Shown in pieces: positions 22,730 through 34,210 of a stretch of DNA of 64,000 nucleotides. The notes beneath the pieces were generated by a model, which saw nothing but the letters and a program-made list of their open reading frames with translations, was not told where the DNA came from and did no database searches. Source of the stretch: Adiantum capillus-veneris (lineage: Eukaryota > Streptophyta > Polypodiopsida > Polypodiales > Pteridaceae); NCBI GenBank assembly GCA_014529385.2, contig CM043953.1, forward strand, positions 76,473,872 through 76,537,871. Direction: 5' to 3'. A program made the position numbers and the translations under genes. The stretch's first letter is position 1. Each line of letters opens with the position of its first letter.

Positions 22730-23790
22730 ATTCTTGAGAGTCACTTTCCTTTTGAGTACCCAAAGCTGAGCTTCCTCCTAGGCTTCATCAGTAACCTATT
22801 GTCGTTTTATCTTTCTTTGCTTAGCTACATGTATTCTTTCTAGCAATTCATTGGTTAGAGGCAAGTTGTACTTCTTTAAACGACATCCACTAATCCAATT
22901 AGCCATTGGTTCACCATCTAGGGTGGACAACTTAACTGCTCCACTTGGAGATATATCTTCAATGATAAACGGTCCGTTTCCCTTTTTCTTAAACTTGGGA
23001 ATGTGTTACTTAAGTGAATAGACTAAAACTAAGTCCCCTTTTTCAAAGATTTTTGTAATTAGACGAGAATAATAAAACTTTTTTTGTTTCCACTTTTGTG
23101 CATAGATGTGAGCTACAACGGTTAGCCTTTGCTCATCTAGCTTTTTTTAATCTTCAAGTCTCTCTGACAATTCATGTCCAGTCCACTCAAGATTCTTAGC
23201 TACCCTTAATGTCGGCAATAGAAATTCTATTGGCAGTATGGCATCAAGACCATTAACAAGGTTAAAAGGTGTAGCATTTAAAGCCGTTTTGAATGAAACT
23301 CGATAAGCCCACAGAGCAGCATGGAGAATCATTTCCCAGTCTCTCCTTCCTGAACTAACCACTTTAGTCATTACCGACCTAAGAATTTTATTCGGATGCT
23401 CAGCTTCTTCATTTGCTTGTGGGTGATAGGGAGCTGATTTGTTATGGATGACCATAAATTCATTAAGCAGATACTCAATTACCTCATTGAGGAAATGAGT
23501 TCCCCTATCATTAACTATCTCTATTGACAGTCCATATCTTGTGAATACATACTCATATAAGAATGCGACAGTGGTTCTGGCATCATTCTTTTGAGTTGCT
23601 TTAGCCTCGGCCCACTTGGTCAAATAGTCCGTATCTACAATGATATATTGAGCTTGGGTTCTATAAGCAGGCGCTATATTGGCCCAACAAAATCTATGCC
23701 CCATTTTTCGAAAGCTCTAGACCCCATCATTGGTCTTAAGGGCATGCTATCTACACGGGTTGGTATTTTTGCTCGTTGACAAGCATCACA
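22730..23790 (-). pseudogene. Gypsy family 3 copy B, integrase core and tail
   Basis: The core has 'TDYLTKWAEAKATQKNDA', 'IEIVNDRGTHFLNEVIE' (second Asp intact) and 'HPQANEEAEHPNKIL' (Glu), then 'RRDWEMILHAALWAYRVSFK' and 'VAKNLEWTGHELSERLED'. After a break, the GPF-type tail at 23090-22730 matches fragment C at 1201-1737. The style (WGIDFVGPI, ATDYLTKW) is that of non-chromodomain Tat/Athila-like gypsy elements; the lineage is inference. Confidence 0.9.
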
Positions 23791-23826
23791 CCTCCGAACA
23801 TATTCCTTGGCATCTGCAAAAAGTGT

Positions 23827-24720
23827 TTACCACCATATGCCTGCCATTAAGATTCCTCTTGCGGTAGAAAAGTGAGCTCCAGCTAACCCAGCATGTGCTT
23901 GTTCTATAATAGGAATGTATTCGTTTTCATTTGCAAAAAGACGCAAATGTTGATCCTTACCTCTCTGATACAATTGGTTTCCAATAAGAGCATAGTCACT
24001 TGCTTCAGTTTCAATTTCTCTTTGACGGAGTTTACTCATATCCTCAAGAAATGTTCAGCTCGATAAGTAAGTGACTAGATAGTTACTCCACTTAGGAACA
24101 TGTGACATTTGAAACAATGGTATGGGTGTTTGTTTTTGACATTGAGGACAATACTTTACAAAAGAGCGAACATCACTCCTCATAGTTGGCCAAAATACTC
24201 CAAGTCTCAAGATCCTTTGCATAGTTTGGTCTTTAGCAAAGTGAATTCCTACTATGGTAATATGTGCTTGACTTAGGTATTGGGTTTTATCCTCAAGATT
24301 AATGCACAACAGTAGTATTCCATCTTGATTTATTTTGTATAGCCTACCTGCTAGTAACTGATATATAGGTGATTGCTCCATTAATCCGATTGTAATAGGA
24401 AATGGTATTTGAAAATCCACTTGAGCTATGGTCATCAATGATACCATATTTTCCAACCATCGAGGTATCATTTCCACGGAGAACAGATATGCATCTGGTA
24501 GATCATCGTCTACTCCTTTAGGTGGTTCCCCTGAAACAAATCCTAGACAAATGATCTCCTCTCTGATGAGTAGTGCCCCTTTTCACAACTACAGTGAAAT
24601 CAAATTCTAGAAGAATGATGAACCATCTCACTATTATTCATGTGTTGCATGGCTTGTTAACCGGTGGTCCACAAAGAATACAAATTTGTTAGCTAAAAGG
24701 TAATGTCTATACTTTTTCAC
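23827..24720 (-). pseudogene. Gypsy family 3 copy B, RNase H tail and zinc-binding domain
   Basis: It reads an RNase H end ('WFIILLEFDFTVVVKRG', 'THQRGDHLSRI') in 24720-24520, then a frame at 24477-24055 with 'YQLLAGRLYKINQDGILLLC', 'HITIVGIHFAKDQTM' and 'FVKYCPQCQKQTPIP', whose CPQC is the Cys pair of the integrase HHCC finger. A second frame at 24039-23827 has 'ALIGNQLYQRGKDQHLRLF' and the His-containing 'AHAGLAGAHFSTARGILMAG'. Frames are split by stops. Confidence 0.85.
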
Positions 24721-24786
24721 GACATAGATCATTCCTAGTCCTTCCCTTTTGGTGGTGGTATAGTTCTTTTCTACTATGTTTAGCTG

Positions 24787-25720
24787 TCAGCTAGCATAAG
24801 AAATAGGAAAATCAATTTTTTCCTCTCCTGGTTGAGCTAGTATACATCTAATTGCAAAATTGGAAGTATCTACATGTATATAGAATATCTTATTCCAATC
24901 TGGTGCTTCCAATATTGGAGCTGAAGTGAGAGCTTGCTTAAGCTTCATGAAGGATTCTTCACACTCATCAGTCCATTCAAAGTGTGTAATCAAGCTATAC
25001 ATGGGTTTTTCAATTATAGTGTACATGTAAATGAACCGTCTGTAATATCCACAATGTCCCAAGAAGGCTTGAACCCTCTTGATTGTTGTTGGTCTAAGCA
25101 AATCAGCAATAACATGAATTTTATTCGTATCAGTAGCTATGCCATTTTTTGACACTATATGTCAAAGAATGTTTCCTTGTCTACCCATAAATGTGCACTT
25201 TTCAGGATTTAAGCAAATACTATAAAGGCTACATTTTTCAAATACCTTTTTAAGGTGTTCAAAATGATCAGGCCGGATTGATGAATGTATGCATAGATCA
25301 TCCATATATACTTCTAAGAAATTCTTAATATATTATTTAAAATCATGACTCATCAATCTTTGAAAGGTGGCAGGAGCATTAGTTAACCCAAAAGGCATAA
25401 CCCGATAGGCAAAAATACCCCATTCCGTTGCAAAGCCAGTTTATACTGATCTTTTGGGTTAACCAAAAGTTGATTGTATCCCAATAAGCCATATAAAAGC
25501 TATAAGCTTCTTTACTTGCAACTGTTTCTAAAACATGCTCAGTGATAGGAAGAGGAAATTTGTCTCTAATGGTAGCGCCATTTACTTTCTTGAGGTTGAC
25601 ACAAACCCGTAGTTTTCCATTCTTCTTGGGTACTACCACAATTGGAGACAACCAATCTGTGTGTTCAATTTCATAAATGAATTTGGCTTCCTTTATTTTT
25701 TTAATCTCCTCTTCAATATT
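24787..25720 (-). pseudogene. Gypsy family 3 copy B, reverse transcriptase and start of RNase H
   Basis: 'SPIVVVPKKNGKLRVCVNLK' and 'NGATIRDKFPLPITEHVLE' open the RT fingers/palm. The catalytic YMDD is visible near 25300 ('EVYMDDLCIHSSIRPDHF'), then 'PTTIKRVQAFLGHCGYYRRF' and the RNase H start 'IHVDTSNFAIRCILAQPG'. The frame shifts near 25440 and stops occur in between. Confidence 0.88.
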
Positions 25721-25869
25721 TCTGGCAAATGTCTCATTATATGCGTATGGCCTTTATCTACTTGGTTTCGCATCATCTATCATGGGTATGGTATGTTGAC
25801 AGCTTTCTGGATCAAGACCCTTGAGATCTTATATGACCAAGGTATTCTTTTAGTAAGCTTAACAAAAGC

Positions 25870-27340
25870 TCTTCTTCTTCTTCATTGAGGTCATTTGCAA
25901 TGTAGGAAGGTCTAGGCTCTTCTCCTGGTTCGGCTAGATCTATCTTGTTTGAGTTTTCAGGTCCTTCATAGGACTTGCCCTGTTTTCGTAGTTCCCTGAC
26001 AGGTTGTTCAACTATGATTTTTCAGTCCTCGAGAGTATATTTCTTGTAATGGGATGGAACACTTATTACATTTTTACCATCCTCTTCTGTGGTTTCCATT
26101 TTGACCGTATATATCTTCTTTAGAGCTTTTTTCAACTCTTGATACTTCTTTTTCCGCTCAACTCGTGTCATGACTGTCCTATTTTTTGGCTTTGCTTGAG
26201 TTTCCTTTCTCATTTTTCTCAATGTTTTCGTCATTTCATGTTCTTTGTTTGAAGGATACCTACCAATGATTTTGTCCTTGATACAATCATGTGTATCTAT
26301 CTGCATCAAGAACTATGTTCTACTGGAGATTGATGGCATAGGTCTAGCTTTCATGTTTCTGGTGTCTCTTTTTCATCTATACCGTTTATGTCTTCTCGGG
26401 TTTTGGTTTAGAAAGTCAAAAAACTTTTCCTCCCCTCATTTCATGAGTAGCTTAGCTCTGACATGTTATTTTTCTGACCCCAAATCATATGAGATAGTTG
26501 AATGTTTTTCTAACTCATCAGCTGCATCATAGTAGAGGTCAACAAAAACTTGTTGAGCTTTCATCAAGTCCTTGGATCTCAGAATTTTGTCTTCAATGTG
26601 GAGGGTTGAGATCATTGTATAAGAATTATTTCATAGTGGTCCTCATTGCAAAATTGAGTAGGCATACATCCATTGTTGCTAAGATTTGAGTCCACTCAAA
26701 TGTCTCAAACAAATGCTCTGGAAAGGGTTCAGGTACACAGGCTTCATCTATGAAATCCCTTTCTAAGATACATTCTTCTCTTTTTAAGCTCTCATTTTTT
26801 GAAGCTCCACACATCCAAATAGGAGTGTCTTTGTTCAACCAAGATGGAAGCTTAGTTTCAGTCAAAGAGACTGAATCGAACTCTTGTATAGGCGCATTTT
26901 CATGACATCTCTATAAGTGTCATCTTTTAGATTAACCCTTGTTATTGATCCCACTTGCTTCAAGTACAGATAATTGTCTCCCCAATCTTAGATGAGTTGT
27001 ACTTGTCGCATGAAAGGTCTTCCCAATATGATTTCGTAATTGAGTTTCTTTCCAACGTCTACTATGGCAAAAGTGTGTTGATATTCAATCCCACATGAAT
27101 TAACTATCACTTTTTCGAGCAGTCCTAAGGGTCTTTCGATATGTCCATCAACCAATTGCAATTCCATTCGAGTTTGTCTAATGGCTAGTTGTCCCCAGGA
27201 TTCCCATACTGATTTCATGGCTATGGCTATGCCTACCCCACTATCCAGTATTGCCATGGTTTCTGTATCATTATACCTCCCTGGAAGGGTTGTGTTTCCT
27301 TCTTCCACTTTGTAATATTCTCTAACTTTGTTCATTGGAA
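25870..27340 (-). pseudogene. Gypsy family 3 copy B, protease and linker to RT
   Basis: The protease (27335-26988) shows active site 'MAILDSGVGIAIAMKSVW' and 'YEIILGRPFMRQVQ', the G-R-P-F motif that closes this fold in related gypsy elements. A linker follows (26865-26626, 'ETKLPSWLNKDTPIWMC'; 26309-26022, Lys-rich) that leads to the RT domain. Frames are broken; 27340-27640 shows only short, degenerate pieces. Confidence 0.78.
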
Positions 27341-27639
27341 CACAAATTGAATCTCTTTGTTATCCATTTTGTGTTTCAATTTTCCCAAAAAATTTGCGCT
27401 TAGCCCCGTTATTCCCACCTTCTCTAGAGTTTTTTGTAGATCATTCCATAAATATGGTTTGATTTTTAATAGTTCTCCTAAAGTAAGAGTGCAATGGATG
27501 GGCGTAGACATGATTGAATGGATGTTGTTTACTTCTAGGGTCTATTCTGCTCTCTTTACTTGAGTGGTCTTACACCCTATGGATTCATCTTTGTTATCTC
27601 CCAAGTAAGAGGGTAATGTTTTCAAGGTCAATGGTTTAG

Positions 27640-30000
27640 AAATTCTTGAAGCTTGAGATCCACAATCCCCATACAAGGATTGTACATCCATGTCCATATC
27701 AGGAGCTAGATTGTCTAACCAAACTTCCTCTATAGGAGCCGACTAGCGTTAAACTCCCATCATTAATCTCTTTACATTTCTCCCATAAGTGTTCTGGCCA
27801 GTCTTCTTCTACAAATGGAATTCCATCTAAGACATCTTCGATGTCCGGTACTATAAGTTCTGGCTCTTTTGTTTCTAGGTGGGGTTCTACCACCACTTTG
27901 GATTTTTCAGAAGCTCCTCAGATTTTTCGTACTTTCAAGCTTGGGTTTTTGTTTTTCGAGCATCTCTTGCGTGACTCTTACCAAATTTTGATAAGCTTCA
28001 AGCTTAGCTACATCCATGTATGGAGAAGGATAGTTTCTCCATTTGTTTTCCATGCTTTGGCGTGCTTTAAGACTCGCTTGGTAGGCTTCCAAGGATGCAT
28101 TAATAGGCTCAAAAAATTTTATCAACCAAAATTGATCCTCCAGATTTCAAAGAGGTTTCTTTGATTTCACTTCCAGTTTCTTTCACCTTTTCCTGGAATA
28201 GCTTTTTTGCTTTCTCCTTGATTTTTGCCCGTTTGTTTTCTCATCTTATACCTTTTGTTTCTGCTTCTTTTGGTATTTTGAGAGGAAACTTTTGTATTCT
28301 TTAAATATCAGAGGAGTTATGTTTCTTTTTCTTAGCCTGGGCTCTGGTAATTACCTTGAATGGAACAATCGGTTTGCTCTCAGATGAGCTACTAAGTATC
28401 ACTTGGACTACATTCACTATTGTTTTATCCTTGTTTAAGTGATTTTTAGGAAAATCTTATGGGAAGTGTCCTCCCTTTTTACAACATTGTATGCAATAAG
28501 CTTCAACTGGCTGGAGGTTTTTGTCAAGCTCTAGGTATTCATTCTTCCAATGATCATCTGCACCACAATTATGAGAGTTTCCACTTCTTGGCTTAATCAT
28601 GGGTCTTACCATAGGAGGTCTAACACCTTGATTAGCTACATAATACACTGGTGCAAGCTCTGGTGGAGTATAAGTCACGGGTTCTTCCATTGGTGGTGGA
28701 TGTGAATTATACCAATCTCCTTTTACCATTACTGTAGATGGACTAGGCTCAGCATAGGGTGTAATAGGCACTAGTGCTTGGTTATCTATGACTCCCTCTG
28801 GATGCATGTACTTTACATGCACTCCATTATGTTTTGGATATGGAGGTTGTTGGCCCAACACGGATTGAGTTCTTTCCATATCCATCGGTGGTCTTTGAGC
28901 TAGGGCCATATTAGGTTGATATCTATACATCGGTTGTCCTTGTGGCCTCATAGGTACGTACTGAACATTCCCATCATAAAATAGCACTCATTGGTCTCAT
29001 GGTTGGTCCATTTACCCTCTATTGCACACCACTTTTGCGGCCTAATTGGTTGTCCTTGTTGAGGTATCCCTTGCCGTGGTCTCCTCATAGGTGCTTTTTG
29101 CATGTTATTCATCATGTCATTCATACTTTTGAGCATGTCTTTTATGGCTAAAAGTGGTGTTGTAGCAGTCGTTCCCACTTGTACTGGTTTAGTGGATGTT
29201 GTTTTCTCACTTTGGTTATCCTTAGGGACATCTTCTTTGTTGAAAATATCACAATTGTCTCCTAAGTCAATAGCAGCTCTCACACACTCTTCTAGGGTTG
29301 TATGCTTCTTGCTATACAATATAGCATGAAGTTCTTGTTTAGCAGTCCCTCTAGAAACAATGATACTAGTCGTTCTTCTATAGGTATCTCTAGCTCTGGG
29401 TATCTGGCAATGTATTGTTTCATTCAAGTTGCACAATCCCTAACAGACTCACCTTGTTTCCGTTTAAAGTTGTAGAAACAAGCAACTACAAATCCTTGAG
29501 CTAATGTATTCAAATCCATGATTGACCTTGGTGGAAAATTTTGGAGCCATATCAATGCTTTTCCTTCTAATGTCATTCCAAACCCCTTGAATTGAGTATG
29601 GAAGTCAACTATGCGTTCTGTTTTTAGCACTTGCTTAAAGCTTGCTAAGTGGTCGTATGGATCACCTGATCCATTTTATTTTTTGACCCATTTTTGAAAA
29701 TCAGCTGGTCTAACACGTCTACTTGGTTCAACTCCTGGTCTCCTGGCAGTTGGTCCTGTTCCGAGTCCTTCAGAGCCAGTCTGTTGGAAATAGTGACTCA
29801 TGTAGCCCTGGACGGGCTTTAGTGTCACCTGGTTTTCTTTGTGATGAGGTGGTTTCTGGTTTCTTAACATTACTCTCGGAAGACCTCTCATGGTGTTCAT
29901 CTCTTGGAATAGTTTTTGGTCCTTGGTCCAATATCCAATCCCTTATGGAGTACCCTTGGTATTTGGTTTGTTCTACCTCCTCAGGAGTCATCATAACAAA
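27640..30000 (-). pseudogene. Gypsy family 3 copy B, gag region
   Basis: The gag core is at 29630-29370 ('TLEGKALIWLQNFPPRSIMD', 'YNFKRKQGESVRDCAT', then 'MKQYIARYPELEIPIEERLV' after a stop). It is followed by 'TTLEECVRAAIDLGDNC', a methionine-rich helix ('LKSMNDMMNNMQKAPMRRPR') and two finger-like segments ('CAIEGKWTNHETNECYF' and 'YCIQCCKKGGHFP'). A Pro/Tyr-rich region (28987-28457) lies between the fingers. The upstream LTR and PBS are not recognisable; the end near 30000 is set by where a different plus-strand gene begins. Confidence 0.8.
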
Positions 30001-30955
30001 GTTATTATTACAACCATGAAGAGAAAGTTGGAATCACTTTTGGGCCCTGTAAGAAGTGCCACGTAGGCTTAGAGAGAGAAAATGAAAATGTTAAATTGTG
30101 CATTTTATGTGATACTTTTTGCGCAACAAAAACCCAAAATGACATTCTTTGGTAGGTAACCGCCATCTTTATCATTCTTATCCTTCGTTCTCTTTTCAAG
30201 AATCCAACTGACCGTATGAATAATGATTTGAAATGCCAACTTACAAGCGTTCCCTCAAGCCACATGAACTCTATCAACTCTAAACTTGATAATATGGTCT
30301 TCCCTCCCGAAACCTGATATATTTCATGAGTTTCGAGTGTTCATCTTTTTCTCTTCTATCAACTCTAGGAATGGAGAATGCTTCTTTTCCTGATGAAAAC
30401 GCCAATTTGAACTTGCAATCCTCAGCCCCTTCATCTTTAACACTTACCCAAAGAAAGAACACACATCATCTTCATGTTGATGTATTGCAAGAGTATGCAC
30501 CGTTGCAAAAACGTGGGAGGGAGTCTTTCTTATCTCAAAGAAAGAAAGAACTTGGAAGGACAAACAAGGAACATCATGTGGATTTGTGGACCAATGGGTC
30601 TATTTATCCAAAGGATCCTACAGCAAATGCGCCACCTCCCTTTGCTAATACCACTAACCTCTTACATTTCACTGGCGATGGCAAGGATGAGCTATTGGGA
30701 TACACCGAACATTTGGAAATGAGAGGATTGAATGCGAAAAGGCAAAGAAACTGCCTGGCAATGGAGAACATGCAGATGAAGAAACTTAATGAAGCATGCT
30801 CTCAAAAGATTTCATCAAAAAAAGAGACAATCCAAGGCCTTGAGAAGAAAGAAAGACACCGTGCTTGGTAGTCGGAAAAGAAAACGAGATCTGTGCAACA
30901 TTGAGAACATGAAGATTGGTAGTGGTGGCCTAAAAAAACAAATACGAGCTTTAAG

Positions 30956-31032
30956 GTATCTTCAATGTGCTTCACTAAGAAATAGATACACTTTCCTATA
31001 CATGATTATAACACATGGTGCTTTTTTGGCAG
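30956..31032 (+). other. Intron of the transposase-like gene
   Basis: The donor follows TTTAAG (GTATCTTC) and the acceptor is TTTTTTGGCAG. Joining them preserves the frame (…IRALR/SLLHSN…). Length is 77 nt. Confidence 0.75.
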
Positions 31033-31699
31033 GTCTTTACTGCATTCAAACTTGAATGGTGCAGGCTTCGATGCCGGAGTGCATTACAGTCGTCTAGTTC
31101 CGAAAGAAGTAGTTGAAGAGATGATAACTCAGAAAAAATTTCGTAAGTTGAAAGGGAGGCTCCTTACCTCCTTCATGAATGAGAATCAGCTGGAACCAAT
31201 GGAAGTGCAAGTAATCCTTGATGAGAGTGGCATCTTGCAGATGGGATACAGGGCACTTGTCAAAGCATTAGCTAAAAAGTATCAAAATAAACTACAAAGA
31301 GGATCATTGCTGCCAAAGCCATCACATGTAAAGGTTTCTTGCCGGCACGTAAACAATGAGGTGTTTGAGAAACTTGGGTCACCATTCCATATTGAAGCAA
31401 CGTTCTTAGGCAAGGGCGGCAGAGAGGTACAATTTAACGAGCACAACAACCTCTTTGTTGATCTTGAAGCATTGCAAAGGTATACAATTCACTTATTTGA
31501 CATTAGTCGAGAGGAGTGCGGTGGGGTTCTCAACTTTTTTCTGAAGCTCGACGAGTGCGAGGTCCTGAAGAACAAGAAGCTAGAGTGAGTCACCATTACC
31601 CTCATGAACAAAGATCTAGATCCATCAATAACGAAAGAGGATCCACGATACTTCAGCGTGCAATCCGAAAACAACATTCTAACTCTAGGATCATTTCAG

Positions 31700-31780
31700 G
31701 TATACTTTGTTCACTCTATGATAACAAAAATATTGATTATTTGGTTGTTGATTTTGTGTTTTCATTTTTCACTGCTGCAG
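31700..31780 (+). other. Intron of the transposase-like gene
   Basis: The donor follows ATTTCAG (GTATACTT), then a T-rich body and acceptor CTGCTGCAG. Joining preserves the frame (…LGSFQ/VDKENF…). Length is 81 nt. Confidence 0.85.
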
Positions 31781-32409
31781 GTTGATAAGGAAAATTTTGA
31801 AATCCTCGATTGGGTTTTTAGTCAAACCCAAATTCCTTCTATCATTAGTGAACAAAGAAACAGAGCCGTTCTTTCAGTGGATGGATTTGGTGACTATACA
31901 GTGGAATGGCACATGGCGGGTGACTTAAACACTCTTAAGTGTATGTACAACATAACACACAGAGCAGCTGTGGCAAATCCATGCTTATATTGCATAGCTG
32001 ATACACAATCTCTTGAGAGTGTGCAATGAAATAGAGCTCCCAACAGACATCTTCAAGATAAAACTTTTAGACCAGTGCTTGATATTCCTCTGAGTAGAGT
32101 TCACATTTGTACACTTCATGCACTCTGTCGAATAAGTGAAAAGGTGGTTCATTTGTACATATGTTTTGCATGGACATTAAAGCCAGAGAGTGAGTAGAAA
32201 AGAGTGATCAAAGCATTAGAGGGAGTGCTCTCAGACATTGGTTTGCATGGAGGCAATGTCAAAATTGAAGAGGATCCTAAGATGTCTCAAAGTCGTTACA
32301 AGGTACCTAGGAAAGCATCGATAGGCGGCATGAAGGCAAGAAGGTTTCTTGGGTTTAGCCTCAAAGATTCAGATAGAGAAGAAAGGACAAACCTGTTCAA
32401 CAAATGAGC

Positions 32410-33420
32410 TAGAAGGTCGTCTTATAATTTATGAGTCTTCGAGCTTTCCATTAAAGTTTAAAACTAAAATACAAGGTAGTCACTAAATCTTATACCTAAG
32501 TGTACAGTTACCATTAATGCTTAGCTTAAGAGTGCAAATCTACCTTTGAAACTGAACTTAATGATGCATAGATACTCTTAGCACTTAACCCTAATTGCGA
32601 GGTTTTCGTTAGAGCTTAAACCTAAAATACAAGGTAGTCACTAAAGCTTACACCTAAGTGCAAAGTTACCATTAAAGCTTAGCTTAAGAGTGAAAATCTA
32701 CCTTGGAAGCTTAGCTTAATGATGCATAGATACTCTTACACTTAACCCTAATTGCGAGGTTTCCATTAAATCTTAAACCTAAAATACAAGGTATTCACTA
32801 AAGCTTACATTTAAGTGCAAATGTACCATTAAAGCTTAGCTTACGAGAGAAAATCTACCTTTGAAGCTTAACTTTATGATGCATAGACATTTATCACTTG
32901 ACCCTAATTGCAAGGTTTCCATTTAAGCTTAAACCTAAAAATACAAGGTATTCACTAAAGCTTACACCTAAGTACAAAGTTAACATAAAAGCTTATCTTA
33001 CAAGAGAAAATCTACCTTTGAAGCTTAACTTTATGATGCATAGATACTCTTAGCACTTGACCTTAATTGCAAGGTTTCCATTAAATCTTAAACCTAAAAG
33101 TACAAGGTAGTCACTAAAGCTTACACCTAAGTACAAAGTTACCATTAAAGCTTAGCTTACGAGTGCAAATCTACCTTTGAAGCTTGACTTTATGATGCAT
33201 AGATACTCTTATCACTTGACCCTAATTGCAAGGTTTCCATTAAAGCTTAAACCTAAAAATACAAGGTAGTCACTAAGGCTTACATCTAAGTGAAAAGTTA
33301 CCATTAAAGCTTAGCTTACGAGTGCAAATCTACTTTGAAGCTTAACTTAATGATGCATAACTACCATTAATACTTAACCCTAATTCCAAGGTTACCATTA
33401 AAGCTTAAACCTAAAATGTT
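32410..33420. repeat. 158-bp tandem satellite, about six copies
   Basis: The anchor GATGCATA recurs at 32563, 32721, 32878, 33035, 33194 and 33352, a spacing of 157-159 bp. Each unit carries several AAGCTTA half-motifs (HindIII-like AAGCTT) at short intervals, so a sub-repeat of about 35-40 bp is also visible. AT-rich and non-coding. Confidence 0.95.
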
Positions 33421-34140
33421 GCACATAAACCTTCCTAGTATTAAAACACATGGATTAATTAATCCTACTAGAAATGAAGATTACCTCCTTTAAACAAGAG
33501 GGAACTGGGGTTGAAGTCCTTCTTGAAGAGATGTGAGGCTCAAGGAGGAAGGAAAGGGATTTAGGATGAAGAGGAAGGAGAGAAGAGCTTCTTCACAAAA
33601 CCCTCAAGGGTTTGGCCTTCAAGAGAGGGAGAGAGCAAGAGCAAGGTTTAATGGAAACCTTGATTTACTTAAGCATAATCTTGAGCATGGCAAGTATGCA
33701 AGTACCTTAGCAATATGTGTGTGTAAAATTACAAAGGAGAGGGGGTGCTTATATAGGAAATGGTGGGTATTTTTTTGTAATTCCTATTGGACCCCAATTC
33801 TCCTCTCAATTGCTATTGGACCCCAATTCTCTTCTTAATTCCTATTGGACCCCAATTTTCTTCTTAGCTCTTATCTCGTAACTTTATCTTTCAATCAAAT
33901 TAGTCCCTTTTTTCTTCGAGTTTTCGATCTAGATCAGTTTCCATGCGGCTTTTAACGAAGAAGTATAAAAATAATCTTAATCTTATTTTTTGGAAAAATA
34001 TAGGGACGACGTAATTTCTTATCCAAAATATCCTTGTCTTTTCATTCTGGAGTAAAGTCTCGTCCGCATGTCTACTTTGTCGCTCTCACTTTTTCTAAAA
34101 TATTTTCCAGGATGAGAAAAGTTCTGAATGGCTTTAGGGT
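33421..34140. other. Non-coding stretch with a small tandem repeat
   Basis: No convincing gene is seen. A unit of about 31-32 bp with core CTATTGGACCCCAATTCTC is repeated three times at about 33780-33865. A Lys/Glu/Arg-rich open frame at 33533-33838 has no recognisable motif and overlaps the repeat. Confidence 0.6.
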
Positions 34141-34210
34141 TTAGGGAGGGACCTTACACCGTCGTTTTTATCCTCTTTGATGCACCTTCTTCTTCCTCAC
34201 TTTGTACCTC

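Larger units (their letters stand above)
30010..32407 (+). pseudogene. Spliced transposase-like gene relic (RNase H-fold type, unclassified)
   Basis: A probable zinc finger opens the gene ('FGPCKKCHVG', 'LCILCDTFC', about 30025-30125). A Lys/Arg-rich middle (from ATG 30371) is followed by an intron 30956-31032, an exon with 'VQVILDESGILQMGYRAL' and 'HLFDISREECGGVLNFFLK', a second intron 31700-31780, then 'LSVDGFGDYTVEWHMAGDLN', 'NPCLYC' and 'SRVHICTLHALCRISEKVV'. An Asp-rich core with a CxxC insertion and a downstream TLH helix is the layout of several cut-and-paste transposase families. In-frame stops at about 31588, 32027 and 32193 and a shift near 30850 show decay; the C-terminus with the last acidic residue is not seen. 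The superfamily is unknown to me. Confidence 0.6.
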
